From Bacillota bacterium (GTDB lineage Bacteria > Bacillota > Clostridia > Tissierellales > Peptoniphilaceae): 64,000 nucleotides of DNA. The stretch covers positions 1-64,000 of the forward strand of contig JAEZXH010000008.1 of NCBI GenBank assembly GCA_023442775.1, read 5' to 3'. The notes below the pieces were generated by a model. That model saw nothing but the letters and a program-made list of their open reading frames with translations. It made no database searches and was not told the DNA's origin. This document shows positions 1-7,708 of this stretch, piece after piece. Position 1 is the stretch's first letter. Each line of letters begins with the position of its first letter. The position numbers and the translations under genes are program-made.

Positions 1-2
1 CC

Positions 3-698
3 ATGGTCACCTCGGGAATGGAGTACTCCAAGAAAGAGGGAACCGTCTTTTATGCGACGACAGGAGGCCTCGAAAAATGCCCCGACGTGGAAGGCTTTGA
101 GACCGTCGTCACCAACAAGAAGGACGAGGATTCAGGCCGAGGTGGATTCCAGATTCGCAAAGTGGACGCCGCCACAGGCGAGGTCATGAGAAACATTCAG
201 TTTGACCTCTACGCCTACGAGGACTTCGACTTCCGGGCAAAAGCTCCGAAAACAGGAACGCGACCGAAGGTCATGCGAAACACCGACCAAAATGGACGAG
301 CGATGTTCCATTCTCTCGAGTATGGCACCTACGTCCTCTGGGAGAACCGAGAGGAGTTAAAGAAGAACTACCCAGGGTATGTCCCTGTGCATGGGTATTA
401 CATCGTCACCATTCGCAAGAGTAAAAACCCCTCTGGGGGAGGAAAGATTCCCTTTGAAGTGGTGATGAGTACCCCTGAGGGCGAGAGACTCACACCCTCC
501 CTAGACGGGCAGCCTGTCTCGGATAATGGAGTCTTCAGTCCGAAATATGAATTTACCGTGGAAAATGTGAAGCCAAATATCCCCAACACCGGGGGACTTG
601 GATTCTCTCCCACGGCAGTGGCCATGGGCCTAGGCATCCTCCTCGCTTGTGCTTACGTGTACAAGGTCAACAGAGAGGAGGGCGCCGATGAAGCATAA
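3..698 (+). CDS. Sortase-anchored pilin subunit, 5' end outside the window
   Basis: This is the C-terminal part of a cell-wall-anchored surface protein. The frame is open to the left edge, so the ATG at position 3 is probably internal. The visible 231 residues contain a Cna-B/SpaA-like beta-sandwich region (about 48-190) and end in a sorting signal: IPNTGG, a hydrophobic stretch and a short basic/acidic tail. A sortase would cleave between T and G and join the protein to a pilus or to peptidoglycan. It is the first of three pilin-like genes followed by three class C sortases, so it is most likely the tip or large ancillary pilin. The adhesive head, if there is one, lies outside the window, so ligand and full length cannot be judged. 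Confidence 0.85.
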   Translation: MVTSGMEYSKKEGTVFYATTGGLEKCPDVEGFETVVTNKKDEDSGRGGFQIRKVDAATGEVMRNIQFDLYAYEDFDFRAKAPKTGTRPKVMRNTDQNGRAMFHSLEYGTYVLWENREELKKNYPGYVPVHGYYIVTIRKSKNPSGGGKIPFEVVMSTPEGERLTPSLDGQPVSDNGVFSPKYEFTVENVKPNIPNTGGLGFSPTAVAMGLGILLACAYVYKVNREEGADEA

Positions 699-706
699 TC
701 TCTTTT

Positions 707-746
707 GCGGGGGAAAACCTCCATAGGTCCCCCGCCGCTTCGGCGG
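707..746 (+). other. Two overlapping hairpins between pilin genes
   Basis: GCGGGGG (707-713) can pair with CCCCCGC (729-735). CCGCCG (732-737) can pair with CGGCGG (741-746). The two stems share bases, so they exclude each other. Neither is followed by a T run, so a simple intrinsic terminator is unlikely. A processing, stability or attenuation element setting the ratio of the first to the second pilin is an inference. Confidence 0.4.
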
Positions 747-798
747 TCGCATAGAGTGGTTGTACGAAGAACATAAGAACGAACAAGGAGAACAAAAC

Positions 799-2904
799 AT
801 GAAAAAATTGATGGCCCTTGCTCTGGCCTTCCTCATGGTCTTCGCCGTGATGGGACAGAGCATCTCCCTTGCTGCAGAACCTGCCGCACCTACGAAGACT
901 AAGAGCGTCACCCTACACAAGCTCGTGATGCCCAACGCTGAATTGAAAGCCCACGAGACTCCCGCAGACTACGACGGGACCCAAGATCTCACCGCTTTTA
1001 ATGCCCTCGTGAGCAAGAATTACACTGAAGCTGAAGGCGTATACTTTGCATGGGTCAAGGCTGGCGAAGGTTTCGATGTGACCACGAGTACTGTGGACAA
1101 GACTAAAACCTTCGAATTTGTGAAGAAGAAGAACAAGCCAGCCGAGTCCATGACCTTGGCAGCTTTCATCGCTCTTAAGGATCGTGATGAGTACCTCGCA
1201 GGTCTTACGACTGAAGATGGCCTCCCGTTCGACACCTCTGAGGTGCCCGATGGGGACTATGCGATCCTCGAAATCCGCGACCTCTCCACCTATAACAACG
1301 ATGACAATGTCCTCGCAGATTCCAAAGCAGTGCCCGTGCGCATCACCCTTCCCTTCGTAAACAACGACGGCGTTGTCACTCATGCACACGTCTACCCCAA
1401 GAACACCGAAGAAAAGCCGAAGGTCGACAAGGACTTTGCGACTGATAATGAGAAGACCGAAAAGCACAAATTGAACGGTACTCCTGACGCTGGAAACGAT
1501 CGTAGAGAAGAACAGAGAGATTCCAAGGTCGTGGGGAATGCCTTTATCGGGCAAAAAGTGAAGTTCACAGTGGACACCATCGTTCCCGCAAAGAGCAACT
1601 ACGGTGCTTTCCGTTGGAGCGACGTGATGACCAAGGGTCTCACCTTCAATAGAAACGCCAAAAATATTAAGGACTCGAACACCTTTACCGGCGACGTTAA
1701 ATTTGCACATGAAGATTACGACCTTATTGCAGACGACTATGGATTTACCCTCACCTTGACGGAAAAAGGTCTTGAAAAGATCAACGGTAAAGAGAAGCAA
1801 CTCAAGTTCCAAATCAATTACTCCGCCACCGTCAACGGTTCCGCTTGGAAGCGCGTGGACAAGAACAACATCATGCTCGAGTACGATCACAAGCCCTTCC
1901 AAGACAACGAACCGAAACCCACGACTCCTGATGATGAGAACACGAATATTAGTGTAACCAAGACTTGGGCTGAAGGGGATACCCTTTCGAAGGAAACCAC
2001 CGTCGTCTACAGCCTCTACAAAAAAGCAGACCACAGCCTTGTGAAGTCCGTCTCCATCACTGGAACGAAAGCCGCTGACTTCAACTACACCTTTACTGGT
2101 CTCGAAGCTGGTGTCCAATACTACGTCCGCGAGCGCGTCGTTGGATACAATGCACGATATGATGATATTGTTACCCAAGGTACCATTCCGATTACCAACA
2201 ATAAGCCCAACCACCCCCACGAAGATCCAGATGAACCCTCCATCGAAAGTGGCGGGAAGAAGTTCGTGAAGGCTGACGCTACCAATCCGAAAGAACGTCT
2301 TGCGGGTGCAGAGTTCGTCGTGAAGAACAATACTGGTGACGACAACAATGGAAAGTTCTTGAAGGTTGTCGAAAAAACTGGTTCGCAAGCATTTAAGGAT
2401 GCTCAAGACGCTTATGAAGCGGCAATTGAAACTTATAACACAGAAGCTGCTAAGGGAGAGAAAGCGGTTGATCTGGCAGGTAAGAAGGCAGCGATTCAAA
2501 CTGCCCGTGAAGCTCGTGATAAAGCCTTCCTTGAACAGTCCCAAGGCTACACATGGGTCGATGAGGAGGACGCCACGAAGTTTGTTTCTGGTGACGATGG
2601 CCGTTTTGAAGTAGTCGGTCTTGCGTTCGGTAACTATATCCTTAAGGAAATCAAGGCACCCGCTGGATATGCCCTCCCCACGAATTCTGAGTTTAGTTTT
2701 GAAGTTGGCAAAAACAGTTACGACCAAGGTGACATTAACTATGATCCCGGTCATGAAGAGACTCAAGACGCACAACGCATCGAGAACAAGAAGACCAACA
2801 TTCCCCAAACTGGTGGGATTGGTACCATTGTCTTTACCGTTGCAGGTCTTGCGGTGATGGGGACGGCTCTCATGAGTCTTCGCAAGCGTCGCCAAGAAGC
2901 CTAA
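799..2904 (+). CDS. Major (backbone) pilin with isopeptide/Cna-B domains
   Basis: This 701-residue protein is probably the polymerising shaft subunit of the pilus. The start at 799 is chosen because AAGGAG lies at 785-790 and the N-terminus becomes a clean signal peptide (MKKL, hydrophobic core, cleavage after about residue 30). The pilin motif YPKN at 199-202 carries the lysine that class C sortases use for cross-linking. A fimbrial D2-type isopeptide domain and Cna-B domains follow. The E-box, with E617 and AP-GY at 620-624, supports an internal Lys-Asn isopeptide bond. The sorting signal IPQTGG starts at 668, then a membrane segment and RKRR tail. Codon use is more AT-rich than in the neighbouring housekeeping genes, as is common for surface antigens. 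Confidence 0.93.
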   Translation: MKKLMALALAFLMVFAVMGQSISLAAEPAAPTKTKSVTLHKLVMPNAELKAHETPADYDGTQDLTAFNALVSKNYTEAEGVYFAWVKAGEGFDVTTSTVDKTKTFEFVKKKNKPAESMTLAAFIALKDRDEYLAGLTTEDGLPFDTSEVPDGDYAILEIRDLSTYNNDDNVLADSKAVPVRITLPFVNNDGVVTHAHVYPKNTEEKPKVDKDFATDNEKTEKHKLNGTPDAGNDRREEQRDSKVVGNAFIGQKVKFTVDTIVPAKSNYGAFRWSDVMTKGLTFNRNAKNIKDSNTFTGDVKFAHEDYDLIADDYGFTLTLTEKGLEKINGKEKQLKFQINYSATVNGSAWKRVDKNNIMLEYDHKPFQDNEPKPTTPDDENTNISVTKTWAEGDTLSKETTVVYSLYKKADHSLVKSVSITGTKAADFNYTFTGLEAGVQYYVRERVVGYNARYDDIVTQGTIPITNNKPNHPHEDPDEPSIESGGKKFVKADATNPKERLAGAEFVVKNNTGDDNNGKFLKVVEKTGSQAFKDAQDAYEAAIETYNTEAAKGEKAVDLAGKKAAIQTAREARDKAFLEQSQGYTWVDEEDATKFVSGDDGRFEVVGLAFGNYILKEIKAPAGYALPTNSEFSFEVGKNSYDQGDINYDPGHEETQDAQRIENKKTNIPQTGGIGTIVFTVAGLAVMGTALMSLRKRRQEA

Positions 2905-2925
2905 GAGAGAAAGTAGGAGCATCCC

Positions 2926-3960
2926 ATGAAGAAACCACTCGTCATAGTTCTTTTGCTCATGGCGCTGATCCTGCCCCAAGCGGCAGTGTGGGCGGATGGC
3001 TCCTTTTCCCTCACCCTCTATGCGGTGATGAATGAAGACCATTCGTCGCCAAACTTTTCCTATGACCCGGCGAAGGGACTCGTCGAGAGTTTTGCGGATC
3101 GTCGCCTCATCCCTCTGCCGGGGGAAGAGGTGGCCCTCTATCGGGTGGATCCTGCGTCGCGTCTTGAGGTGTTGGACGCTCGTTCTCTCGAAGAACTGGG
3201 CGATCCTATCGCCAGGGCGACGACAGATGCCGAGGGAAAGATCGTCTTTCAACATCTCTCCCAAGGCACCTATTATCTGCGCCATGGGAAGGGGCAGATG
3301 AAGGCGAAGAACGTCCTCATCACCATTCCCGGGAAGGATTCTCCGGAGACGAAGGACTACACGGTCTATCTCAAGGGGGAGAAGCCCCATGAACCGGAGC
3401 GTTCTTTCAAGAAGGTGGACGAGAATCTTAGGCCCCTCGCCGGGGCACGGTTTAAGGTTCTCGAGCGTCTTGGCACAGGAGAGTATCGCTCTGTTCTCGT
3501 GGACGGGAAGGAACTCATTGTCACCTCGAATCAAGATGGAGCTTTTTCCGTGAGACTTCCCAAGGGAGAGTATGCTCTTGTGGAGACGGTGAGTCCCGTC
3601 GTTGGAGGGGTCAAGTACAAACTTCTTTCTGCGCCGGTGCGCTTTCGTATCGACGAGGGAAGTTTTCGCGAGGAGCCGATTGTGATTCAAAACCTTCCAG
3701 GGGAAGAAGTTCCGCCGCCGAATACTCCGCCGGGAACTCCTCCGACACCTCCCCAGACGCCTCCGACGCCGCCAGAGACCCCTCCCGAGGTGCCACCGAC
3801 ACCTCCCGAGACGCCGCCGAACAATCCGCCAACCCCTCCCACACCCGGGATTCACATTCCAAAGACTGGGGACATTGAGATTTTTCTCATGACCTTCGGC
3901 GGACTCGTTCTCTTCGGGATTGGGCTTTGGTATTATAGGAAAGAGCGTATAGGAAGCTAG
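2926..3960 (+). CDS. Minor/basal pilin with proline-rich tail
   Basis: A 344-residue secreted protein with an N-terminal signal peptide and two Cna-B-like regions (roughly 30-135 and 150-255). A stretch of about 45 residues made of PP/TPP/ETPP repeats follows (about 260-308), then the sorting signal IPKTGD starting at 311, a membrane segment and a KER tail. A proline-rich stalk just before the anchor is typical of basal pilins that the housekeeping sortase attaches to peptidoglycan, so it is the best candidate for the pilus base. It starts 21 bp after the major pilin and has its own Shine-Dalgarno (GTAGGAG). The repeat could expand or contract by slippage. Confidence 0.87.
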   Translation: MKKPLVIVLLLMALILPQAAVWADGSFSLTLYAVMNEDHSSPNFSYDPAKGLVESFADRRLIPLPGEEVALYRVDPASRLEVLDARSLEELGDPIARATTDAEGKIVFQHLSQGTYYLRHGKGQMKAKNVLITIPGKDSPETKDYTVYLKGEKPHEPERSFKKVDENLRPLAGARFKVLERLGTGEYRSVLVDGKELIVTSNQDGAFSVRLPKGEYALVETVSPVVGGVKYKLLSAPVRFRIDEGSFREEPIVIQNLPGEEVPPPNTPPGTPPTPPQTPPTPPETPPEVPPTPPETPPNNPPTPPTPGIHIPKTGDIEIFLMTFGGLVLFGIGLWYYRKERIGS

Positions 3961-3962
3961 AG

Positions 3963-3993
3963 AAGCTATGGCTATGCCATGGCTTTTCTTTTT
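3963..3993 (+). terminator. Internal terminator/attenuator between pilins and sortases
   Basis: AAGCTATGGC (3963-3972) pairs with GCCATGGCTT (3976-3985) across a 3-nt loop, one G-T pair included, followed by a T-rich run. It lies 20-50 bp before the first sortase, with no obvious new promoter. Partial readthrough would keep the sortases less abundant than the pilins (inference). Confidence 0.7.
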
Positions 3994-4010
3994 CGAGGAA
4001 AGGAGCTTCT

Positions 4011-4946
4011 ATGAAAGATCTGATGAAGAGGGCCCTGCGTTCTAGGCCCTTTCTCATTGGGATGTTCATCTTGGGATTTTTGATTCTCATCTACCCTCTC
4101 ATCTCCAACTGGTATTACCGGGTGGAACAAGATGAGGTGGTCTCGAGTTACGTGAAAAACGTCTCGGGAATGGAGGAGCAAGAGCGAAGGCGTCTCCTCT
4201 CCCTGGCCCACGCCTACAACGAGGGCCTCGCCCGCGCCGGGGGAGACATCTTCTCGCCGGAGCGGATGAGCTTTATTCAAGAGACCATCCGGAAGGAGAC
4301 CTTCCCGGTGTTCTTCCTCGAGTCGAAGACCATTGGCCGGATTCGCATCCCGAAGATCAAGGTGGACTTGCCCATTACCATGGGGACCACCGACGATATT
4401 TTAGAGAGAGGGGCAGGGCTCATGCCCACGGGGTCCTTGCCCGTCGGCGGGGTGAACACCCACGCGGTGATTACTGCCCACCGGGGGCTCCCCTCCTCCC
4501 GGCTCTTCCGGGATTTGGGAGAGCTGAAGGAGGGGGACGTCTTCCTCTTGGACGTCCTCGGGGAGAAGTTGGCCTATGAGGTGGAGGAGATTTCCATCAT
4601 CGAGCCCGACGATCCGGCGAAGCTCGCCATCATTCCCGGGGAGGACATGGTGAGTCTTCTCACCTGCCACCCCTACATGATCAACTCCCAGCGCCTCGTG
4701 GTCCGTGGCCACGAGACGGAGCCCTATGAGGAAGGGGAACAAAAGGCGTTGGAGCAAGGGCGTGATGGTCGTCTGCGCCTCTTCTTCGTCCAGTACTGGG
4801 AGTACATTGCGGGCATTGGCATCTTCCTCGCCCTCGTGGGGGCGATTGCCCTCCACGACAGGAGAAAGCGTAAGCGTGCTCTCAAGAAAAAGATGATGGC
4901 GCGCTTTGGAGAGGAGAAAGAAGACGATGGAAGCGAAGAGTCCTAA
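4011..4946 (+). CDS. srtC: Class C sortase 1 (pilus polymerase)
   Basis: Membrane-bound cysteine transpeptidase that joins pilin sorting signals to the pilin-motif lysine of the next subunit. It has 311 residues, an N-terminal transmembrane helix (about 13-33) and a second one near the C-terminus (about 262-280), as class C enzymes do. The catalytic triad is H157, C219 (in LLTCHPY) and R228. The 62- and 9-residue spacings are identical in all three sortases here. Unlike its two neighbours it has no DPW/DPY lid motif; the equivalent region reads DIFSPER. AGGAAAGGAG precedes the ATG. The gene overlaps the next sortase by 20 bp, so the two are translationally coupled. Confidence 0.93.
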   Translation: MKDLMKRALRSRPFLIGMFILGFLILIYPLISNWYYRVEQDEVVSSYVKNVSGMEEQERRRLLSLAHAYNEGLARAGGDIFSPERMSFIQETIRKETFPVFFLESKTIGRIRIPKIKVDLPITMGTTDDILERGAGLMPTGSLPVGGVNTHAVITAHRGLPSSRLFRDLGELKEGDVFLLDVLGEKLAYEVEEISIIEPDDPAKLAIIPGEDMVSLLTCHPYMINSQRLVVRGHETEPYEEGEQKALEQGRDGRLRLFFVQYWEYIAGIGIFLALVGAIALHDRRKRKRALKKKMMARFGEEKEDDGSEES

Positions 4947-5805
4947 GGAAAAACCGCCCCTGAAGGAGCGGCTCAAAACTCTTGGCCTCATGGGCCTCTT
5001 TCTCGTCGGCCTTCTCATCTTCGCCTACCCGATTTTCACCCGGTTTTACTACCGGGTGGAATCGACGCGGGTCATCTCCGACTTCCAAGAGGGAAAGAGT
5101 GGCCTCACCGACGAGGAAATCGAAGAGCGGATTTCCCTCGCCCGGGCCTACAACGCCTCCTTGACGGGACAGACCGACTTCCACGACCCCTATGTGGACA
5201 ACGTGGAGGAAGGGGTGAAGAACTACGCCCGGATGATTGAGGTACGGGAAAAAATCGGAATCGTCAAGGTTCCAAGCGTGGGCATTGAAGAGCCGGTCTT
5301 TGCGGGGACGAGTGAGGACGTCCTCCAGCGTGGGGTTGGCCACTTGGAGATGACGAGTCTTCCCGTCGGGGGAGAGAGTTCCCACACGGTGCTTACCGGG
5401 CACCGTGGCCTTCCCGAGGCGAAGATTTTTACGGATCTTGACAAGGTGAAGGAAGGGGACATTGTCCTCGTGGAGAACATCAAGGAGACTCTCGCCTATG
5501 AAGTGGACGGGACGAAGGTCATCGAACCGAACCTCTGGGACGATCTTCTCATTCGCCCCGGGGAGGATCGGCTCACCCTTCTCACCTGCACCCCCTACAT
5601 GATCAACTCCCACCGGTTGTTGATTCAGGGCCATCGGGTGCCCTATACGCCGGAGCTCGAAGAGGGTCTCGCCTTGGCGCAAAAGATTGCGCTTCTAAAG
5701 CAAGTGGGGCTGATGCTCCTCATCTTGGTGCTCTTAGGGCTCATGATTTCCCTTGTGATGAAGAGGCGTCGTGAAATGACGACGAGAAGGAGGCGGAGAC
5801 GATGA
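4927..5805 (+). CDS. srtC: Class C sortase 2 (pilus polymerase)
   Basis: A 292-residue class C sortase with N- and C-terminal membrane helices. ATG at 4927 is preferred over the in-frame TTG at 4906 because GAGGAGAAAG lies just upstream of the ATG. The catalytic residues are H159, C221 (LLTCTPYMIN) and R230. The lid motif D87-P88-Y89 is present; in class C sortases such lids sit over the active site and control substrate access. The start lies inside the end of sortase 1, and the stop overlaps the start of sortase 3 (ATGA). It presumably shares the pilin substrates above, but which sortase serves which pilin cannot be read from sequence. Confidence 0.93.
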   Translation: MEAKSPKEKPPLKERLKTLGLMGLFLVGLLIFAYPIFTRFYYRVESTRVISDFQEGKSGLTDEEIEERISLARAYNASLTGQTDFHDPYVDNVEEGVKNYARMIEVREKIGIVKVPSVGIEEPVFAGTSEDVLQRGVGHLEMTSLPVGGESSHTVLTGHRGLPEAKIFTDLDKVKEGDIVLVENIKETLAYEVDGTKVIEPNLWDDLLIRPGEDRLTLLTCTPYMINSHRLLIQGHRVPYTPELEEGLALAQKIALLKQVGLMLLILVLLGLMISLVMKRRREMTTRRRRRR

Positions 5806-6635
5806 AGGGACGAAAGGGGCGCATCTTCGCCCTTCTTCTCATGATTCTTGGGGTCATCGCCTTCGGGACTCCCTTTGCGGAGCTCTCCTTGGAGGATCTT
5901 CGGGAGGAGCGGGCCCGCGCCGAGGAGCTGAAGCGCCTCGAGGGGTTTACGAAGGAGGAGACGAAGGCTCTCAAGGAAAAGGCGAAGGCCTATGACAAGA
6001 CCTTGGACGCCAAGGGGGGTTCCGTGGTGGACCCCTGGGCGGTGGACGGGTATCGGCAAAGTGCCGGGGGAGATCTCTCTGAGGACGACGCCTTTGGATT
6101 TTTGGAGATTCCTCGGTTAGAGGTGCGCGGAAGGCTCTATTTAGGAGCCAGTGAAAAGCATCTTCTTGCAGGACTTGCCCAGGTGGAGGGGACGAGTCTT
6201 CCCCTCGGGGGCAAGGGAACGCGCAGTGTCATTGCGGGGCACCGTGGGATTCGTCGCGCCATGCTCTTTCGCTATATCGATCTCTTGGAGCCCGGGGATC
6301 GAATTGTCCTCTATGTTCCCGATGGGCCCTTGATCTACGCCGTGACGGATCAGGAGGTTATCGCCCCCTCTCAAAACGACCGGCTCACTCCCGTGGCGGG
6401 AAAGGATATGATTACGCTTCTGACGTGTCACCCCTTCCCGGTGAATAATAAGCGGCTCTTGGTCAACGCCGAGCGGGTGGTGGAGGAGAAGGTGACGAAA
6501 AAAGAAGAGAAAGAGGTGGCGGTAGCTCCCACCGTGGTGCGTCAAAAGGTGCTCTACAAGGTGGCCGCCGCCGGGTCTCTTCTCGTTCTTCTCGTCCTCT
6601 TGGTCCTTCTTGGCCGCGAAATTTTTAGAAAGTAA
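5802..6635 (+). CDS. srtC: Class C sortase 3 (pilus polymerase)
   Basis: Third paralogous sortase of the locus, 277 residues. Catalytic residues are H147, C209 (LLTCHPF) and R218, with the classical lid motif D77-P78-W79. It has an N-terminal membrane segment (about 6-25), a C-terminal one (about 248-270) and a short basic end. The start is ATG 5802, overlapping the previous stop and preceded by AAGGAGGCGG. A terminator follows directly, so this gene ends the pilus operon. Three class C sortases with three pilins resembles the multi-sortase pilus islands of streptococci (family knowledge), where the sortases are partly redundant. Confidence 0.93.
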   Translation: MKGRKGRIFALLLMILGVIAFGTPFAELSLEDLREERARAEELKRLEGFTKEETKALKEKAKAYDKTLDAKGGSVVDPWAVDGYRQSAGGDLSEDDAFGFLEIPRLEVRGRLYLGASEKHLLAGLAQVEGTSLPLGGKGTRSVIAGHRGIRRAMLFRYIDLLEPGDRIVLYVPDGPLIYAVTDQEVIAPSQNDRLTPVAGKDMITLLTCHPFPVNNKRLLVNAERVVEEKVTKKEEKEVAVAPTVVRQKVLYKVAAAGSLLVLLVLLVLLGREIFRK

Positions 6636-6658
6636 GACGCCCTCGTGGCGTCTTTTTT
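6636..6658 (+). terminator. Intrinsic terminator of the pilus operon
   Basis: GACGCC (6636-6641) pairs with GGCGTC (6647-6652), followed by six T. It sits immediately after the third sortase. Confidence 0.88.
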
Positions 6659-6691
6659 CGAGACAAGAACTCTCTAGGCAGGAGGGGAAAG

Positions 6692-6713
6692 TTCTCGTAT
6701 ACTAGTACGAGAA
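6692..6713. promoter_or_regulatory. 22-bp perfect inverted repeat over a -10 box (putative operator)
   Basis: TTCTCGTA (6692-6699) and TACGAGAA (6706-6713) form perfect 8-bp arms around 6 bp. The repeat contains a -10 like TATACT at 6698-6703, and the GTG start of the transporter gene follows 20 bp later. A dimeric repressor of the downstream transporter is the likely reader, but none is encoded next to it. The matching -35 is poor. Confidence 0.55.
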
Positions 6714-6732
6714 ACCAGTGAAGGAGGTAGAC

Positions 6733-7569
6733 GTGCTCTCTCTCATTTTAGCAGTAAATTTTCAGGTCCTCTTCGTCCTCATGATGAAGTGGGGCAAGGC
6801 CCATCGCGTGGACATGGATGGGGCGAACTTGATCAATTACGCCGTCGGGGCCATCGTCGCCCTCGCCACTCTCTTCGGTGGGATTCCCGCCCTGACCTCT
6901 TCCGATTGGGGGGTCATTGGGGTCTTGGGAACGGTGAACGGCATCGTCTTTGTGAGTACTCTCTTGATCTTGCAATGGAGCATTCCCAAGAACGGGGCGG
7001 CGCTGACGGCGACGTTTTTCCGCCTCGGGGTTCTCGTTCCCGTGGTCCTCTCGGTGGTTCTCTTCTCCGAGATTCCCACCCTCCTTCAGGGCCTTGGGGT
7101 CCTGGCGGCGGTGGCGGCGATTCTTCTCTTCGGAGGGGGAAGCGGCGGGGCGTCCATGGATTTTCGCGTCCTTCTCGTCGTCTTTCTCGGCGGCGGGGCG
7201 GTGGATCTCATGGCGAAGCTCTTCACCCGCTTCGGTCCCGAGGTGGGCAACAGCCTTTACCTCGCCGTGACCTTCGTCGTCGGGACGATTCTCTCCCTCG
7301 GCCTCTTCCTTCGGGCGAAGGGTCGCCTCGACGGGCGCGCCCTTGCCGTGGGGGCGGTGATGGGGGTGGCAAATCTCTTGTGCACCCTCATGATTCTTCG
7401 GGCCGCGGCGGTGCTCCCCTCTTACGTCATCTTCCCGGGGTACAGCGTCCTCGTCATCCTCGAGGTGAGCCTTGTGGAACTCTTTACCGGGGAGCTGAAG
7501 CTCACCCCACGCCGGCTCCTTGGGTGGGCCGCCATTGCCCTTGCCATCGTCCTTCTGGGACAGTCCTAA
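6733..7569 (+). CDS. EamA/DMT-family transporter, substrate unknown
   Basis: A 278-residue integral membrane protein with about ten hydrophobic helices in two repeated halves, the drug/metabolite transporter fold. Start GTG 6733 is chosen because AAGGAGG lies at 6721-6727 and the upstream in-frame GTG has no ribosome binding site. It is a single gene between its own palindromic operator and a terminator. Family members export amino acids, nucleosides or drugs, or import sugars. Nothing here fixes the substrate. Confidence 0.82.
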   Translation: MLSLILAVNFQVLFVLMMKWGKAHRVDMDGANLINYAVGAIVALATLFGGIPALTSSDWGVIGVLGTVNGIVFVSTLLILQWSIPKNGAALTATFFRLGVLVPVVLSVVLFSEIPTLLQGLGVLAAVAAILLFGGGSGGASMDFRVLLVVFLGGGAVDLMAKLFTRFGPEVGNSLYLAVTFVVGTILSLGLFLRAKGRLDGRALAVGAVMGVANLLCTLMILRAAAVLPSYVIFPGYSVLVILEVSLVELFTGELKLTPRRLLGWAAIALAIVLLGQS

Positions 7570-7599
7570 GAAGTGCTCCTTGCGGGGGCTTCTTTTTTT
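7570..7599 (+). terminator. Intrinsic terminator after the DMT transporter
   Basis: GAAGTGCTCC (7570-7579) pairs with GGGGGCTTC (7584-7592) with one mismatch and G-T pairs, followed by seven T. Confidence 0.65.
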
Positions 7600-7637
7600 G
7601 CAGTTTTTTCGGGAAATTGCTGGGAAAATCACAAACC

Positions 7638-7698
7638 GTTGCCCTGGCAACAACAAGGCCTGGTCCTCCTCGTTAGAATATTGTTATCACATTCACAA
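7638..7698 (+). promoter_or_regulatory. Leader of the sulfite operon: 14-bp palindrome and Rex-type box
   Basis: GTTGCCCTGGCAAC at 7638-7651 is a perfect palindrome (6-bp arms, 2-bp centre). TTGTTATCACATTCACAA at 7681-7698 matches the general Rex consensus TTGTTAA-N4-TTAACAA at 12 of 14 fixed positions. It overlaps the Shine-Dalgarno of the FNT gene. Rex senses NADH/NAD+, and control of sulfite reduction by Rex has been proposed in clostridia. A convincing -35/-10 pair was not found. Confidence 0.5.
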
Positions 7699-7708
7699 AG
7701 GAGGGCCT

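Noticed and set aside
3706..3849. Short tandem repeats in the basal pilin gene as a possible CRISPR-like or mobile repeat
   Set aside because: The repeats are in-frame PPT/PPE codon repeats of a proline-rich stalk, without spacers.
913..3855. A 980-codon open frame on the minus strand opposite the pilin genes
   Set aside because: It is an antisense shadow caused by the codon bias of the two pilin genes. It crosses both of them and has no ribosome binding site or recognisable domain.
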